A DNA stretch of 64,000 nt, from contig NZ_CP074074.1 in NCBI RefSeq assembly GCF_045788535.1, positions 806,001 through 870,000 of the forward strand. The letters run 5' to 3'. Below are positions 1-9,095 of the stretch, in pieces (the stretch's first letter is position 1; the number at the start of each line of letters is the position of its first letter). The translations under genes were made by a program, and so were the position numbers. Under the pieces are notes generated by a model, which saw only the letters and a list, made by a program, of their open reading frames with translations, made no database searches and was not told the origin of the DNA. This DNA comes from Allotamlana fucoidanivorans (GTDB lineage: Bacteria; Bacteroidota; Bacteroidia; Flavobacteriales; Flavobacteriaceae).

Positions 1-124
1 TAACCTGTGTTTGCTGCAAAATAATTTCAGACAACCAAATATAATAGGGGTTTTTAGTCTCTCGCCAAGGCAAAACTCTCTTATTAACTGAATACCAATT
101 AATTAACTTTTTAGAAAATTGCAT
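1..124 (-). CDS. mutY: A/G-specific adenine glycosylase MutY, N-terminal fragment
   Basis: Only the first 41 codons are in the window; the gene runs off the left edge. Reading the minus strand from the ATG at 124-122 gives a protein starting MQFSKKLINWY, followed by KRVLPWRETKNPYYIWLSEI and ending ILQQTQV at the edge. The LPWR and LQQTQV motifs are characteristic of MutY, the base-excision enzyme that removes adenine mispaired with 8-oxoguanine. The gene is divergent from hup, and a TATTTTTG -7 box lies at 146-153. I am confident of the family from these motifs alone; the catalytic aspartate and the iron-sulfur cluster lie outside the window. Confidence 0.9.
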   Translation of the reverse strand, partial: MQFSKKLINWYSVNKRVLPWRETKNPYYIWLSEIILQQTQV

Positions 125-145
125 ACATGATTGTAATAGGGCGAA

Positions 146-153
146 CAAAAATA
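146..153 (-). promoter_or_regulatory. -7 promoter element for mutY
   Basis: Minus-strand TATTTTTG matches the Bacteroidota -7 consensus TAnnTTTG and lies about 22 bp upstream of the mutY start codon. No clear -33 box was seen. Confidence 0.5.
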
Positions 154-186
154 AACGTTTATTATATTAAATTTTAGTGAATTAGG

Positions 187-219
187 TTTGAAATATTGAA
201 TATTAAATTCCTATATTTG
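187..219 (+). promoter_or_regulatory. promoter of hup
   Basis: TTTG at 187-190 and TATATTTG at 212-219 with a 21-bp spacer fit the Bacteroidota sigma factor consensus (TTTG-N19-TAnnTTTG) apart from a slightly long spacer. The start codon is 43 bp further on. Confidence 0.6.
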
Positions 220-262
220 CATCCCTTTTAGAATTTATAGTAACCCAAAATATAATATTAAA

Positions 263-553
263 ATGACGAAGGCTGATTTAGTAGCAAAAATTTCTGAGAA
301 ATTAGGAATTGAAAAAGGTGATGTTCAAGCAACTGTTGAAACATTCATGGAAGAAGTAAAAACTTCTTTAGAAGGTGGTGATAATGTTTACTTAAGAGGT
401 TTTGGAAGCTTTATCATTAAAACAAGAGCAGAAAAAACAGGAAGAAATATTTCTAAGAACACAACCATTAAAATACCAGCACATAACATTCCTGCATTTA
501 AGCCTGCCAAAGTATTTGTTGAAGGCGTTAAAACAAATGTAGACGTTAAATAA
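263..553 (+). CDS. hup: HU family DNA-binding protein
   Basis: A 96-residue nucleoid protein. It begins MTKADLVAKISEKLGIEKGD, the dimerisation helices of the HU/IHF fold. The GFGSF turn sits near residue 46 and the beta-arm carries KTGRNISKN followed by IPA and PAFKPAK. The size and the arm are normal for HU, which bends DNA as a dimer. The arm lacks the usual NPxTGE and reads NISKNT instead, a variation common in Bacteroidota paralogs. It has its own promoter and is followed after about 60 bp by a tiny basic ORF and a strong terminator, so the two are probably co-transcribed. Confidence 0.93.
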   Translation: MTKADLVAKISEKLGIEKGDVQATVETFMEEVKTSLEGGDNVYLRGFGSFIIKTRAEKTGRNISKNTTIKIPAHNIPAFKPAKVFVEGVKTNVDVK

Positions 554-615
554 AACACACCTGCTAGTCAGGTTCAGCATTAAAACGAATTATTAATTTA
601 AAAAAGACACTATTT

Positions 616-708
616 ATGCCAAGTGGTAAAAAACGTAAAAGACATAAGGTAGCGACTCACAAACGTAAGAAACGTAGACGCGCTAACCGTCACAAAAAGA
701 AAAAATAA
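616..708 (+). CDS. 30-residue extremely basic small protein (possible ribosome-associated protein)
   Basis: The ORF starts at ATG 616 and stops at TAA 706-708. It encodes 30 residues beginning MPSGKKRKRHKVATHK, and about two thirds are Lys, Arg or His. There are no acidic residues. It sits between hup and rng and is closed by a strong terminator 2 bp after the stop, which supports its being a real transcribed gene. From memory, near-identical peptides occur at this position in many Flavobacteriaceae. The composition suggests RNA or ribosome binding, like the tiny ribosomal proteins bL36 or THX. That role is inference; no catalytic motif is possible at this size. Confidence 0.75.
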   Translation: MPSGKKRKRHKVATHKRKKRRRANRHKKKK

Positions 709-709
709 A

Positions 710-743
710 TCAAAAAAGTAGTTAGGTTAACTACTTTTTTTGA
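710..743 (+). terminator. intrinsic terminator after hup and the small basic gene
   Basis: A 15-bp A/T-flanked stem (aaaaaagtagtta paired with taactactttttt) closes on a GG-containing tight loop and ends in a run of seven T. It lies directly after the small basic ORF. Confidence 0.85.
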
Positions 744-962
744 TTTGAAAAACAACAAAGTTCTTTGACATGAGCTCTTAAATTTTTTAGCATTTTAACG
801 ATGTATTTTGAGCTCCACGGATAAAAATCCTGTGACAAAAAATAATGTATAATCCATCTGTACCATTTGGTTATTAGCAATTGGTTATTAGTTATTGGCA
901 GTAACGCCATTAACGATTAACTTTTAACTATTCACTGAAAAGTATGGATAAAAATTAACACA

Positions 963-2507
963 ATGGATAAAGAATTGATCATTAGATCTAGTTCCGAAAA
1001 TGTTGATTTTGCCTTATTAAAAGATGGAAAACTCATTGAATTACAAAAGGATGAAGATAGTAACAACTTTTCTGTTGGTGATGTGTTTATAGCCAAAATA
1101 CGAAAAGCGGTTCCTGGACTAAATGCTGCATTTGTAAATGTAGGTTATGATAAAGATGCCTTTTTGCACTATCATGATTTAGGGCCAAAGCTACCTTCTC
1201 TTTTAAAATTCATTAAACGTGTAAGCACAGGTAAACTAAAAGATTTTTCTTTAAAAGATTTCCCATTTGAAAAAGATATTGAGAAAGACGGTAAAATTGC
1301 CGATGTCTTAAAATCTAATCAGTCGCTATTGGTACAAATAGTAAAAGAACCTATATCAACCAAAGGACCAAGAATAAGTTCTGAGCTTTCTATAGCTGGT
1401 CGATATATTGTTTTAGTTCCTTTTTCAAACCGCATTTCTATTTCACAAAAAATAGAAGACCGCGATGAAAAAGACCGCCTAAAACGCCTGGTAAAGAGTA
1501 TCACTCCCCAAGGTTTTGGCGTAATTGTACGTACCGTAGCACAAGGCAAAAAAGTAGCTGAGCTAGATAAAGATTTGCAACATTTGCTCAGTCGATGGAC
1601 AGCAATGTGCAAAAAGCTACATAAAGCTCACCACCCCAGTAAAGTATTAGGCGAAATGAATAAAGCTTCTTCTATTTTAAGAGATATATTCAATGACACC
1701 TTTACAGGCATTACTGTTGATGATGAAGAGTTATATTATCAAATCAAAGATTATTTGCAAGAAATTGCACCAAAAAAAGAATCAATAGTTAAATTGTATC
1801 AATCAAAAGTTCCCATATTTGAAAAATTTGGAATAGAACGTCAAATAAAAACCTCGTTTGGCAAAACTGTATCTATGGCGAAAGGTGCGTATTTGGTAAT
1901 TGAACACACCGAAGCCCTTCATGTTATTGACGTGAATAGCGGTAATCGATCAAATAAAGCCAATAGTCAAGAGGATACAGCACTGGAAGTCAATTTAATA
2001 GCTGCTGCTGAAATTGCGCGCCAATTGCGTTTACGTGATATGGGGGGTATTATTGTAGTAGACTTCATTGATATGACCAATGCTGAAAACAGGCAAAAAC
2101 TCTTTAACTTTCTTCGTGATGAAATGAAGGACGATAGAGCTAAACACAAAATATTGCCGCCTAGCAAGTTTGGATTGATACAAATAACAAGACAACGAGT
2201 TCGCCCTGAGATGAACATAAAAACGCGTGAAGAAAACCCTAATAACCTAAATGGTTCAGAGGTTGAAGCACCCATAGGATTGGTGCAAACCATCACCCAT
2301 GATCTTGAAAAACTATTAAAAAAAGACTATAAAAAGGTGACCCTAAACACACATCCTTTTATAGCAGCCTTTTTAACAAAAGGCTTTCCATCTATTCGTT
2401 CTAAATGGTTTTTAGAACACAAAAAGTGGGTTAAAATATTACCCCGTGATGCTTACACATATTTAGAATATCACTTTTTTGATAAAAATGGTGATAAAAT
2501 CAAATAA
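963..2507 (+). CDS. rng: Ribonuclease E/G family endoribonuclease
   Basis: A 514-residue RNase G-type protein, without the long C-terminal scaffold of RNase E. It cleaves single-stranded RNA in 16S rRNA 5' maturation and mRNA decay. An S1-like RNA-binding region occupies about residues 35-135 (VGDVFIAKIRKAVPGLNAAF and DAFLHYHDL). The catalytic DNase I-like part carries HVIDVNSGN near residue 320 and VVDFIDM near 365, providing the two Mg-binding aspartates. SKFGLIQITRQRVRP follows. Length and motifs match the bacteroidal RNase G family. It is monocistronic, with a terminator immediately after the stop. Confidence 0.93.
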   Translation: MDKELIIRSSSENVDFALLKDGKLIELQKDEDSNNFSVGDVFIAKIRKAVPGLNAAFVNVGYDKDAFLHYHDLGPKLPSLLKFIKRVSTGKLKDFSLKDFPFEKDIEKDGKIADVLKSNQSLLVQIVKEPISTKGPRISSELSIAGRYIVLVPFSNRISISQKIEDRDEKDRLKRLVKSITPQGFGVIVRTVAQGKKVAELDKDLQHLLSRWTAMCKKLHKAHHPSKVLGEMNKASSILRDIFNDTFTGITVDDEELYYQIKDYLQEIAPKKESIVKLYQSKVPIFEKFGIERQIKTSFGKTVSMAKGAYLVIEHTEALHVIDVNSGNRSNKANSQEDTALEVNLIAAAEIARQLRLRDMGGIIVVDFIDMTNAENRQKLFNFLRDEMKDDRAKHKILPPSKFGLIQITRQRVRPEMNIKTREENPNNLNGSEVEAPIGLVQTITHDLEKLLKKDYKKVTLNTHPFIAAFLTKGFPSIRSKWFLEHKKWVKILPRDAYTYLEYHFFDKNGDKIK

Positions 2508-2508
2508 C

Positions 2509-2546
2509 AAAAACCCTTAGCTGATACTAGTTAAGGGTTTTTTGTT
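2509..2546 (+). terminator. terminator between rng and the aldo/keto reductase
   Basis: The 11-bp stem aaaaacccttA/Taagggttttt, with a 12-nt loop, is followed by a T-rich tail. The two flanking genes converge and the A/T arms would work in both directions. Confidence 0.8.
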
Positions 2547-2568
2547 TTTATTAGGCTTATAAACTTTT

Positions 2569-3600
2569 TTAAGTGGCTGGATTAGGTATAGCTTGGTGTA
2601 CTACATTTATTTGCTGTAAAACCTCATCTGAAAGTGTTACCTCAATACTGGCTATATTTTCCTTAAGTTGTTCTAAATTAGTGGCACCAATAATATTACT
2701 GGTTACAAACGGCTGTTGGTTTACAAAAGCTAAGCTCATTTGTGCCAAAGTCATATTATTATCCTCGGCTATCTTTAAATAACGTTTAGTGGCTTCGGTA
2801 CTAGCTTCACTACTATATCTGGAAAATCTTGGAAACAATTTAAGTCTTGCATTGCTTAAAGCCGTTCCTTTGATGTATTTCCCCGAAAGCACCCCAAATG
2901 CCATTGGCGAATAGGCTAATAAACCTATATGCTCTCGCATAGAAACTTCTGCTAAATCACCTTCAAACACCCGATTAATTAAGGAATAAGCATTCTGAAT
3001 GGTTTGCATTCTTGGCAAATTGTATTGTTTTGCTTCCTGTAAATAACGCATGGTTCCCCATGAGTTTTCGTTAGACAGCCCTACGTGACGAATTTTACCT
3101 GCTTTAATCTGCGTATCTAAACTACGTAACACCTCATTAACATTATCAACCCATTGAGTATCTAACTTAAAATCACGTATCCCAAATCTATTCGTATCGC
3201 GCTCTGGCCAATGTAATTGATATAGATCAATATAATCTGTCTGTAAACGCTGTAATTCTGAATCAATAGCTTCTTCAATTGCTTTTGGACTAAATCCAGT
3301 GGTTCGTATATGAGCCGTATAATCTCCTGGTCCTGCTATTTTTGAAGCTATAACTACCTGATCTCTCTTACCCGAGTTTTTTAACCAAGTGCCTATAATT
3401 CTACTTGTAGCGCCTTGGGTTTTGGCATTGGCTGGCACAGGGTACAATTCGGCTGTATCTATAAAATTCACACCTCGTGTAAATGCGTAATCTAATTGCT
3501 GATGACCTTCGCTTTCTGTATTTTGATTACCAAAAGTCATGGTTCCCAAACAAATTTTACTAACTTTTATACTGGTATTTGGTATGGTGGTATACTTCAT
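2569..3600 (-). CDS. tas: Tas-like NADP(H)-dependent aldo/keto reductase
   Basis: A 343-residue TIM-barrel oxidoreductase. The N terminus (KVSKICLGTMTFGNQNTESE, then FIDTAELYPVPANAKTQG) follows E. coli Tas closely. It includes the catalytic Asp-Tyr pair of the DTAELY motif, the Lys in VIASKIAGP near residue 87 and the His in YQLHWP near residue 129. The C-terminal SNIIGATNLEQLKEN binds the NADP phosphate side in this family. The physiological substrate of Tas-type enzymes is not settled, so only carbonyl reduction with NADPH is claimed. It stands alone between two terminators. Confidence 0.88.
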   Translation of the reverse strand: MKYTTIPNTSIKVSKICLGTMTFGNQNTESEGHQQLDYAFTRGVNFIDTAELYPVPANAKTQGATSRIIGTWLKNSGKRDQVVIASKIAGPGDYTAHIRTTGFSPKAIEEAIDSELQRLQTDYIDLYQLHWPERDTNRFGIRDFKLDTQWVDNVNEVLRSLDTQIKAGKIRHVGLSNENSWGTMRYLQEAKQYNLPRMQTIQNAYSLINRVFEGDLAEVSMREHIGLLAYSPMAFGVLSGKYIKGTALSNARLKLFPRFSRYSSEASTEATKRYLKIAEDNNMTLAQMSLAFVNQQPFVTSNIIGATNLEQLKENIASIEVTLSDEVLQQINVVHQAIPNPAT

Positions 3601-3654
3601 ATTCTATTTTTATAAGACATTTAAAAATACGTTCATTAAATGTCTGCCAATTAT

Positions 3655-3694
3655 AAAAAACCTTTCAAAATTACTAGAATTTGAAAGGTTTTTA
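3655..3694 (-). terminator. terminator downstream of the xth-ompA pair
   Basis: The stem aaaacctttcaaa/tttgaaaggtttt has a short loop and, read on the minus strand, ends in a T run. It lies about 45 bp after the ompA stop codon. Confidence 0.75.
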
Positions 3695-3736
3695 TTAAAA
3701 CTTCTATTTATTTTCTTTGATAAAAATCTCTATACA

Positions 3737-4696
3737 TTATTGCTCATTTAGCAGCTTAGAAAGCTCATCTAATTTAGGTGTTAAAATAACCTCAATACGT
3801 CTGTTCTTCGCTCTTCCAATGGGTGATGAATTGGTTGCAATTGGCGCAAACTCCCCACGCCCCGCAGCTGTTAAATTCTCTGGATTAATACTTGAATTTT
3901 CATTTAAAATATTCACAATAGAGGTTGCTCGTTTTGTAGACAAATCCCAATTGCTGGTTAATGGACCATTACCACTATATGGCACATTATCGGTATGACC
4001 TTCTATTAAAACAGCAATATCAGGATTCAGGGCAAGCACACTTCCTAATTGCTCAACAGCTCTTCTACCCTCTGAGCCAACGGCCCAACTTCCTGAGTTG
4101 AAGAGTAACTTATTCTCCATAGACACATACACTTTACCGTCTCGCTGTTCAACCGTTAAACCTTTACCTTCAAAATCTGTTAAAGCACTTGATATAGCAT
4201 CTTTCAACGATTTCATAGCAGCATCTTTAGCAGCAATAAGACTTTCTAATTCTGCCACACGGTTTGAACGGTCTTCCAGTTCCTTTTTTAATACCGCAAG
4301 TCTGGTAATTTCTGCAGATAAGGCCTGCTCTTTAGCTTCCAGTTCTGCTAACAATTCTCTGTTTTTTTGAGAATTAGCCGATATAGCCGCCGAGCTATTC
4401 TTTTCTAAAGCCGAATAAGACGATTTCAAGTTTTCTAAATTCGCACTGGTAGCATTATAATCAGCCTGCAATTTATCACGCTGTGCTACCGCTTCATCAT
4501 AAGCCTTTTTTGTTCTTTTATAATCGTGTTCAGCAGCTGCTTTTGACGACATTAACTCTTCATAAGCCTCTGTAAGCTTTCTGTTTTCATTTTTTAGATC
4601 GGCATATTTAGCTTCAAGATCTTTATATATTTTAGGAGAGACACACGATGCTAAAACCAGCACTGTTAATAAGGCAAATACGCTCTTTTTTATCAT
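3737..4696 (-). CDS. OmpA-family peptidoglycan-associated lipoprotein with coiled coil
   Basis: A 319-residue envelope protein. The N terminus MIKKSVFALLTVLVLASC is a lipoprotein signal peptide with Cys18 in a lipobox. Residues 22-165 form an almost uninterrupted heptad coiled coil rich in Lys, Glu, Ala and Leu. The C-terminal OmpA domain (about 185-310) contains VLIEGHTDNVPYSG, STKRATSIVN and GRAKNRRIEVI, the peptidoglycan (diaminopimelate) binding signature. It most likely tethers the outer membrane to the cell wall. It is encoded 17 bp after xth and is probably co-transcribed with it. There is no beta-barrel, so it is not a porin. Confidence 0.88.
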   Translation of the reverse strand: MIKKSVFALLTVLVLASCVSPKIYKDLEAKYADLKNENRKLTEAYEELMSSKAAAEHDYKRTKKAYDEAVAQRDKLQADYNATSANLENLKSSYSALEKNSSAAISANSQKNRELLAELEAKEQALSAEITRLAVLKKELEDRSNRVAELESLIAAKDAAMKSLKDAISSALTDFEGKGLTVEQRDGKVYVSMENKLLFNSGSWAVGSEGRRAVEQLGSVLALNPDIAVLIEGHTDNVPYSGNGPLTSNWDLSTKRATSIVNILNENSSINPENLTAAGRGEFAPIATNSSPIGRAKNRRIEVILTPKLDELSKLLNEQ

Positions 4697-4713
4697 GTTT
4701 TTCAGTTTATTAA

Positions 4714-5475
4714 TTATTTATCTATTTCTACTAATATGGGACAGTGATCACTATGAGCCGCTTCTGTAAGTATAACGGCTCTTTTAATATTTTCTTGTAG
4801 GGGTTGCGAAACCATAGCATAATCTAAACGCCATCCCTTATTATTGGCTCTAGCATTTGCTCTATAACTCCACCAGCTATATTGTTGTTGTTCAGGATGT
4901 AAATATCTGAAAGAGTCAATGAATCCACTATCTATAAAACCTCCTATCCATTCTCGCTCTACAGGTAAAAACCCTGAAACACCTTTCATTTTAGGGTTAT
5001 GAATGTCTATTTCTTCATGACAAATATTATAATCACCACAAATAACCAAGTTTGGTATATTTTGTTTAAGGTTGTTTATATAGTCTTGAAACATATCCAT
5101 GTATTCTAACTTATGATTCAGTCTGGCATCATTCGTGCCTGAAGGTAAATACAAGCTCATAACCGAAAACCCTTCAAAATCAACGCGTAGGTTTCGTCCT
5201 TCCGCATCCATTGAAGCAATTCCCGTGCCATACTCAACATGTTTGGGTTCTTTTTTACTTAAAATAGCCACACCGCTATATCCTTTTTTTTCGGCACTAA
5301 ACCAATACTGATACGTATAGCCAACCTCTTTAAAAAGACCGAGGTCTAATTGCTCTTTCATAGCCTTTATTTCTTGCAAACAAATGACATCTGGGTTAGC
5401 GGCTTTAACCCAATCTATAAACCCTTTATTAATTGCGGCTCTTATACCGTTTACGTTATATGATATTATTTTCAT
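4714..5475 (-). CDS. xth: Exodeoxyribonuclease III
   Basis: A 253-residue member of the EEP (exonuclease-endonuclease-phosphatase) superfamily acting at abasic sites in base-excision repair. MKIISYNVNGIRAA carries the first metal-ligand Asn. CLQEIKA at about residues 34-40 carries the catalytic Glu, VICGDYNICHEEID the Asp-Asn pair, RLDYAMVS the late Asp and HSDHCPI the catalytic Asp-His. Every expected catalytic motif is present and the length is standard. It is the first gene of a two-gene unit with the OmpA lipoprotein. Functional partnership with MutY at the left edge is general pathway knowledge, not linkage. Confidence 0.95.
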   Translation of the reverse strand: MKIISYNVNGIRAAINKGFIDWVKAANPDVICLQEIKAMKEQLDLGLFKEVGYTYQYWFSAEKKGYSGVAILSKKEPKHVEYGTGIASMDAEGRNLRVDFEGFSVMSLYLPSGTNDARLNHKLEYMDMFQDYINNLKQNIPNLVICGDYNICHEEIDIHNPKMKGVSGFLPVEREWIGGFIDSGFIDSFRYLHPEQQQYSWWSYRANARANNKGWRLDYAMVSQPLQENIKRAVILTEAAHSDHCPILVEIDK

Positions 5476-5641
5476 GTATGTTTAAATTTGAAGTTCTCAG
5501 CCCGAGTTGCGCTTCCAATGACATTGAACTTTTAAATTTCAGCTAAAATAAATAATAGCTTACTTTTACACTATTATTTTACAGCAGTTTTAACAAGCCG
5601 TGCTGCAAAATAATTTAAACTTTTTGTAGTTTAATTATCTG

Positions 5642-8600
5642 ATGAAATGTTTTGCCTATATTCTTTTGGTTCTTGTTAGTTTTTCTGGGTATTCGCAGAA
5701 TCTGCCTTCAAATTATAAAACCAAAACGTTTGAGGTAAAAGACCACATTCAAATAGATAGTGTTAGTATTAATTCCAGCACATTTACAGTAAGAACAACA
5801 TCTGGCCGTGTTATAGATTCTACTTTTTACTCGGTAGATTTTGCTAAGGCCTTACTAAGCTTTAAAAAACTCCCAGAAACAGATTCTGTTTATATTGATT
5901 ATTTAAAATTTCCTGATTTCTTAACAAAGACTTACAAACAACTAGACGAAAATATTATTGTTGAAAGTGCTGCCAACAATGATGTACTTTACAAGCTGTC
6001 ACAACCTAACTTTTCAAAAAAATTTATCCCCTTTGATGGGCTATCTACCTCAGGTAGTATTTCAAGGGGTGTTACTGTTGGAAACAACCAAAATTCTGTT
6101 TTAAATAGTGAATTAGACCTTCAAATATCAGGAAAGCTGAACCATAAAGTATCATTAAGAGCCTCTATTCAAGATGCTAATATTCCGCTTCAAGAGAGCG
6201 GGTATTCACAACGTCTGGATGAATTTGACCAAGTATTTATTGAGTTGTTTAGTGACCAATGGAATATTCGGGCAGGAGATATTGATTTAGTAAATGAGCA
6301 TTCATACTTCTCTAGTTTTTCTAAGCGTGTTCAAGGCTTGAACTTTAATATCAATCTTGGCGAAGACACATCACAAACCAGCATATTTGCGGCAGGAGCC
6401 ATTGTAAGAGGGCAATTTACAACCGATCAATTTACTGCGCAAGAGGGCAACCAAGGCCCTTACAAATTAAAGGGACCAAATGGCGAACTATTTGTACTTA
6501 TTGTTTCTGGTAGCGAAACGGTCTATGTAAATGGTGTTGTTGCTAAACGTGGTGAAGACCAAGACTATATTATTGATTATAACGCGGGTGAAATTATTTT
6601 TAATGCTACATTTCCTATTACTTCAGAAATGCGCATTTCGGTTGACTATCAATATAGCGAACGTAATTATACTCGGTTTGTTGGTTTTGGCGGGAGCACC
6701 TACTCCAGCGAAAAGTTAGATATTGGTGTTTCAGTATATTCAGAAAACGATGCTAAAAACCAGCCTCTACAACAAAACTTATCGGAAGAACAGGTTGATA
6801 TTCTTAAAAATGCTGGAGATGATGAAACTAAAATGGTAGCACCATCAGCCACAAGAAGCGATTATAACCAAAATAGAATACTTTACAGAAAAGACATTAT
6901 AAATGGCAATGACATTTTTGTGTTTTCAAACAACCCTGATGAAGAGCTGTATAGTGTTACCTTCAGTCTGATTGGAGACAATAAGGGCGATTATATTTTA
7001 AGTAGTGTTAATGCCATCAGTAATATTTATGAATACGCTGGCCCAAATCAAGGCAATTTTGCTCCAGTCATTCAACTTGTAGCTCCAAAAAAATTACAAA
7101 TTGCTGTAGTTAACGGGCGTTACAAACCTTCAAATAAAACCAATATCATTTTTGAAGCCGCTGGAAGCCAATTTGATCAAAATTTATTTTCAACTATTGA
7201 CAATAATAACAACGACGGATTAGCAGGAAAACTAAAAATAAATCAATCTTTAATACATAGTGAGACGTCTTGGAATCTTGATCTTTATACAGACAACGAT
7301 TATGTAAGTTCAAATTTTAGAAATGTTCAAGGCTTATATAATGTTGAATTTAAGAGAGACTGGAATTTAGATCAATCCACTGGGCGACAAATCCCAAGAG
7401 ATTTTGGTGATCAGTTCTTAACCTATAGCGGTCTGAATCTTTTTCATAAAGAAAAAGGCATGATAAGCTATCAATTTCAACTTTTAAAATTCTCTAATGG
7501 TTTTAAGGGCAATAGACATGTTACTAACCTAAATCTTAAGCTCAATAAATTTATCATATCTTCTAATTCAAGTTTTTTAAACACCTCTTCAAACACAAAA
7601 ACTTCAAATTTTATACGGTCACACAACCAACTCATTTACCCCTTAAAAAAGAGTTGGGTTGGAGGAAAATTATCTTTAGAAAACAATGAAGAACGGATAA
7701 TACATAATGATTCTTTAACCCCTTTGAGTCAGCAATTTAAAGCATACGAAACCTTTGTTGGGATAGGTGACAGCACTAAAATATTTGCCGAAGTAGGCTA
7801 CAAAAACAGAACGAATGACAGTATTAGATACAACAATCTTGTTAAGGTAAATACCTCAAATACCATTTATCTGAAATCAAAACTTATTCAAAACAAAAAC
7901 ACCAACTTGTCTGTTTTTGCCAATTACAGAACTTTAAAAAGTAAGGAAGCAGACCTAAAGGACGAAAACTCAATCAATTCAAGACTTCAGTTTAGTCAAA
8001 AATTTTTCAAACAAATTATACTATGGCATACCATTTTTGAAACCAATTCGGGCACACTCCCACTTCAAGATTTCACCTATGTTGAAGTAGAACCCGGGCA
8101 AGGCGCCTACACTTGGATTGATTACAATAATAATGGTATTCAAGAATTGGAAGAGTTTGAATTAGCACAATTTCAAGATCAAGGTAAATTTATTAGAGTT
8201 TTGCTACCCAATAGAGTATTTGTAAAAACTCACCAAAACAGACTGAGCCAAACGCTCACCATAAACCCTGCCCAATGGGCAGTCTCTAAAAGTAAGTCAA
8301 AACTATTTTGGTCACATTTTTATAATCAAACCAGTTATTTGGTTGACAGAAAGTTAAAACGAAATAATAACGGTTTTAATTTAAACCCGTTTAAAGACGA
8401 TGAAGACGACCTATTAGGTTTGCTGCTCAACTTTAGAAACGTGTTGTTCTTTAATCGCGGTAAGCAACATTATACATCTTCATACACATACTTAAAAAAC
8501 ACAACAAGAAATGTGCTTTCTGTTGGTTTTATTGAAAATAGCACACAAAGTCATCAGCTTCATTTTAATCATAAAATAGCTACTAACTGGCTTTTTAATT

Positions 8601-9064
8601 TATTGAGCGCATGGCATACCAACAATAGTAAAAGTGAGAATTTTACAAGCAAAAACTTCAATTTAAAAGAAACCCGACTTAACCCTAAAATTTCATATTT
8701 ATTTAACAACAATTCAAGCTTTGACATCTTTTATCAACGCACCAACAAAAACAATACAACAGGAAGTTTAGAACAATTAAAGCAACATAATTACGGAGCC
8801 TCTTTTACCCTTGGCAGTGGTGATAAAAGTGCTTTTAATGGTATATTTAATTATTTTTCAAACACCTACAATGGGGACACAAACACTCCCGTAGCCTATC
8901 AAATTTTAGAAGGTCTTCAACCAGGTAAAAACTTCACATGGAGCGTATTGGCACAGAGAAAACTAACCAGGTTTTTAGATTTAAATTTAAACTACTTTGG
9001 AAGAAAAACACCTACAAGCAAAACCATACACACAGGCTCGATTCAATTAAAGGCTTATTTTTAA
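5642..9064 (+). CDS. Very large predicted outer-membrane beta-barrel protein of unknown function
   Basis: A 1140-residue protein with a clear signal peptide (MKCFAYILLVLVSFSGYSQ). I do not recognise a named family with certainty. Residues 130-360 alternate polar and hydrophobic residues, with a conserved-looking stretch GPNGELFVLIVSGSETVYVN, then YIIDYNAGEIIFNATFPIT and RISVDYQYSERNYTRF. These phrases resemble the repeated modules of SprA-type and related large Bacteroidota outer-membrane proteins. The C-terminal 500 residues are rich in Asn, Ser and aromatic residues in beta-strand spacing and end in an aromatic residue (QLKAYF), as outer-membrane barrels do. No T9SS sorting tail is seen. 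Placement in the outer membrane is inference. It is followed by the metal-efflux operon after 31 bp, but a link is unproven. Confidence 0.7.
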   Translation: MKCFAYILLVLVSFSGYSQNLPSNYKTKTFEVKDHIQIDSVSINSSTFTVRTTSGRVIDSTFYSVDFAKALLSFKKLPETDSVYIDYLKFPDFLTKTYKQLDENIIVESAANNDVLYKLSQPNFSKKFIPFDGLSTSGSISRGVTVGNNQNSVLNSELDLQISGKLNHKVSLRASIQDANIPLQESGYSQRLDEFDQVFIELFSDQWNIRAGDIDLVNEHSYFSSFSKRVQGLNFNINLGEDTSQTSIFAAGAIVRGQFTTDQFTAQEGNQGPYKLKGPNGELFVLIVSGSETVYVNGVVAKRGEDQDYIIDYNAGEIIFNATFPITSEMRISVDYQYSERNYTRFVGFGGSTYSSEKLDIGVSVYSENDAKNQPLQQNLSEEQVDILKNAGDDETKMVAPSATRSDYNQNRILYRKDIINGNDIFVFSNNPDEELYSVTFSLIGDNKGDYILSSVNAISNIYEYAGPNQGNFAPVIQLVAPKKLQIAVVNGRYKPSNKTNIIFEAAGSQFDQNLFSTIDNNNNDGLAGKLKINQSLIHSETSWNLDLYTDNDYVSSNFRNVQGLYNVEFKRDWNLDQSTGRQIPRDFGDQFLTYSGLNLFHKEKGMISYQFQLLKFSNGFKGNRHVTNLNLKLNKFIISSNSSFLNTSSNTKTSNFIRSHNQLIYPLKKSWVGGKLSLENNEERIIHNDSLTPLSQQFKAYETFVGIGDSTKIFAEVGYKNRTNDSIRYNNLVKVNTSNTIYLKSKLIQNKNTNLSVFANYRTLKSKEADLKDENSINSRLQFSQKFFKQIILWHTIFETNSGTLPLQDFTYVEVEPGQGAYTWIDYNNNGIQELEEFELAQFQDQGKFIRVLLPNRVFVKTHQNRLSQTLTINPAQWAVSKSKSKLFWSHFYNQTSYLVDRKLKRNNNGFNLNPFKDDEDDLLGLLLNFRNVLFFNRGKQHYTSSYTYLKNTTRNVLSVGFIENSTQSHQLHFNHKIATNWLFNLLSAWHTNNSKSENFTSKNFNLKETRLNPKISYLFNNNSSFDIFYQRTNKNNTTGSLEQLKQHNYGASFTLGSGDKSAFNGIFNYFSNTYNGDTNTPVAYQILEGLQPGKNFTWSVLAQRKLTRFLDLNLNYFGRKTPTSKTIHTGSIQLKAYF

Positions 9065-9095
9065 CAGTTTTTAACTTGTATTTTTTTGTACTTTT

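Noticed and set aside
860..900. Direct repeat ttggttattag upstream of rng
   Set aside because: Two short AT-rich copies only; no pattern beyond chance for this base composition.
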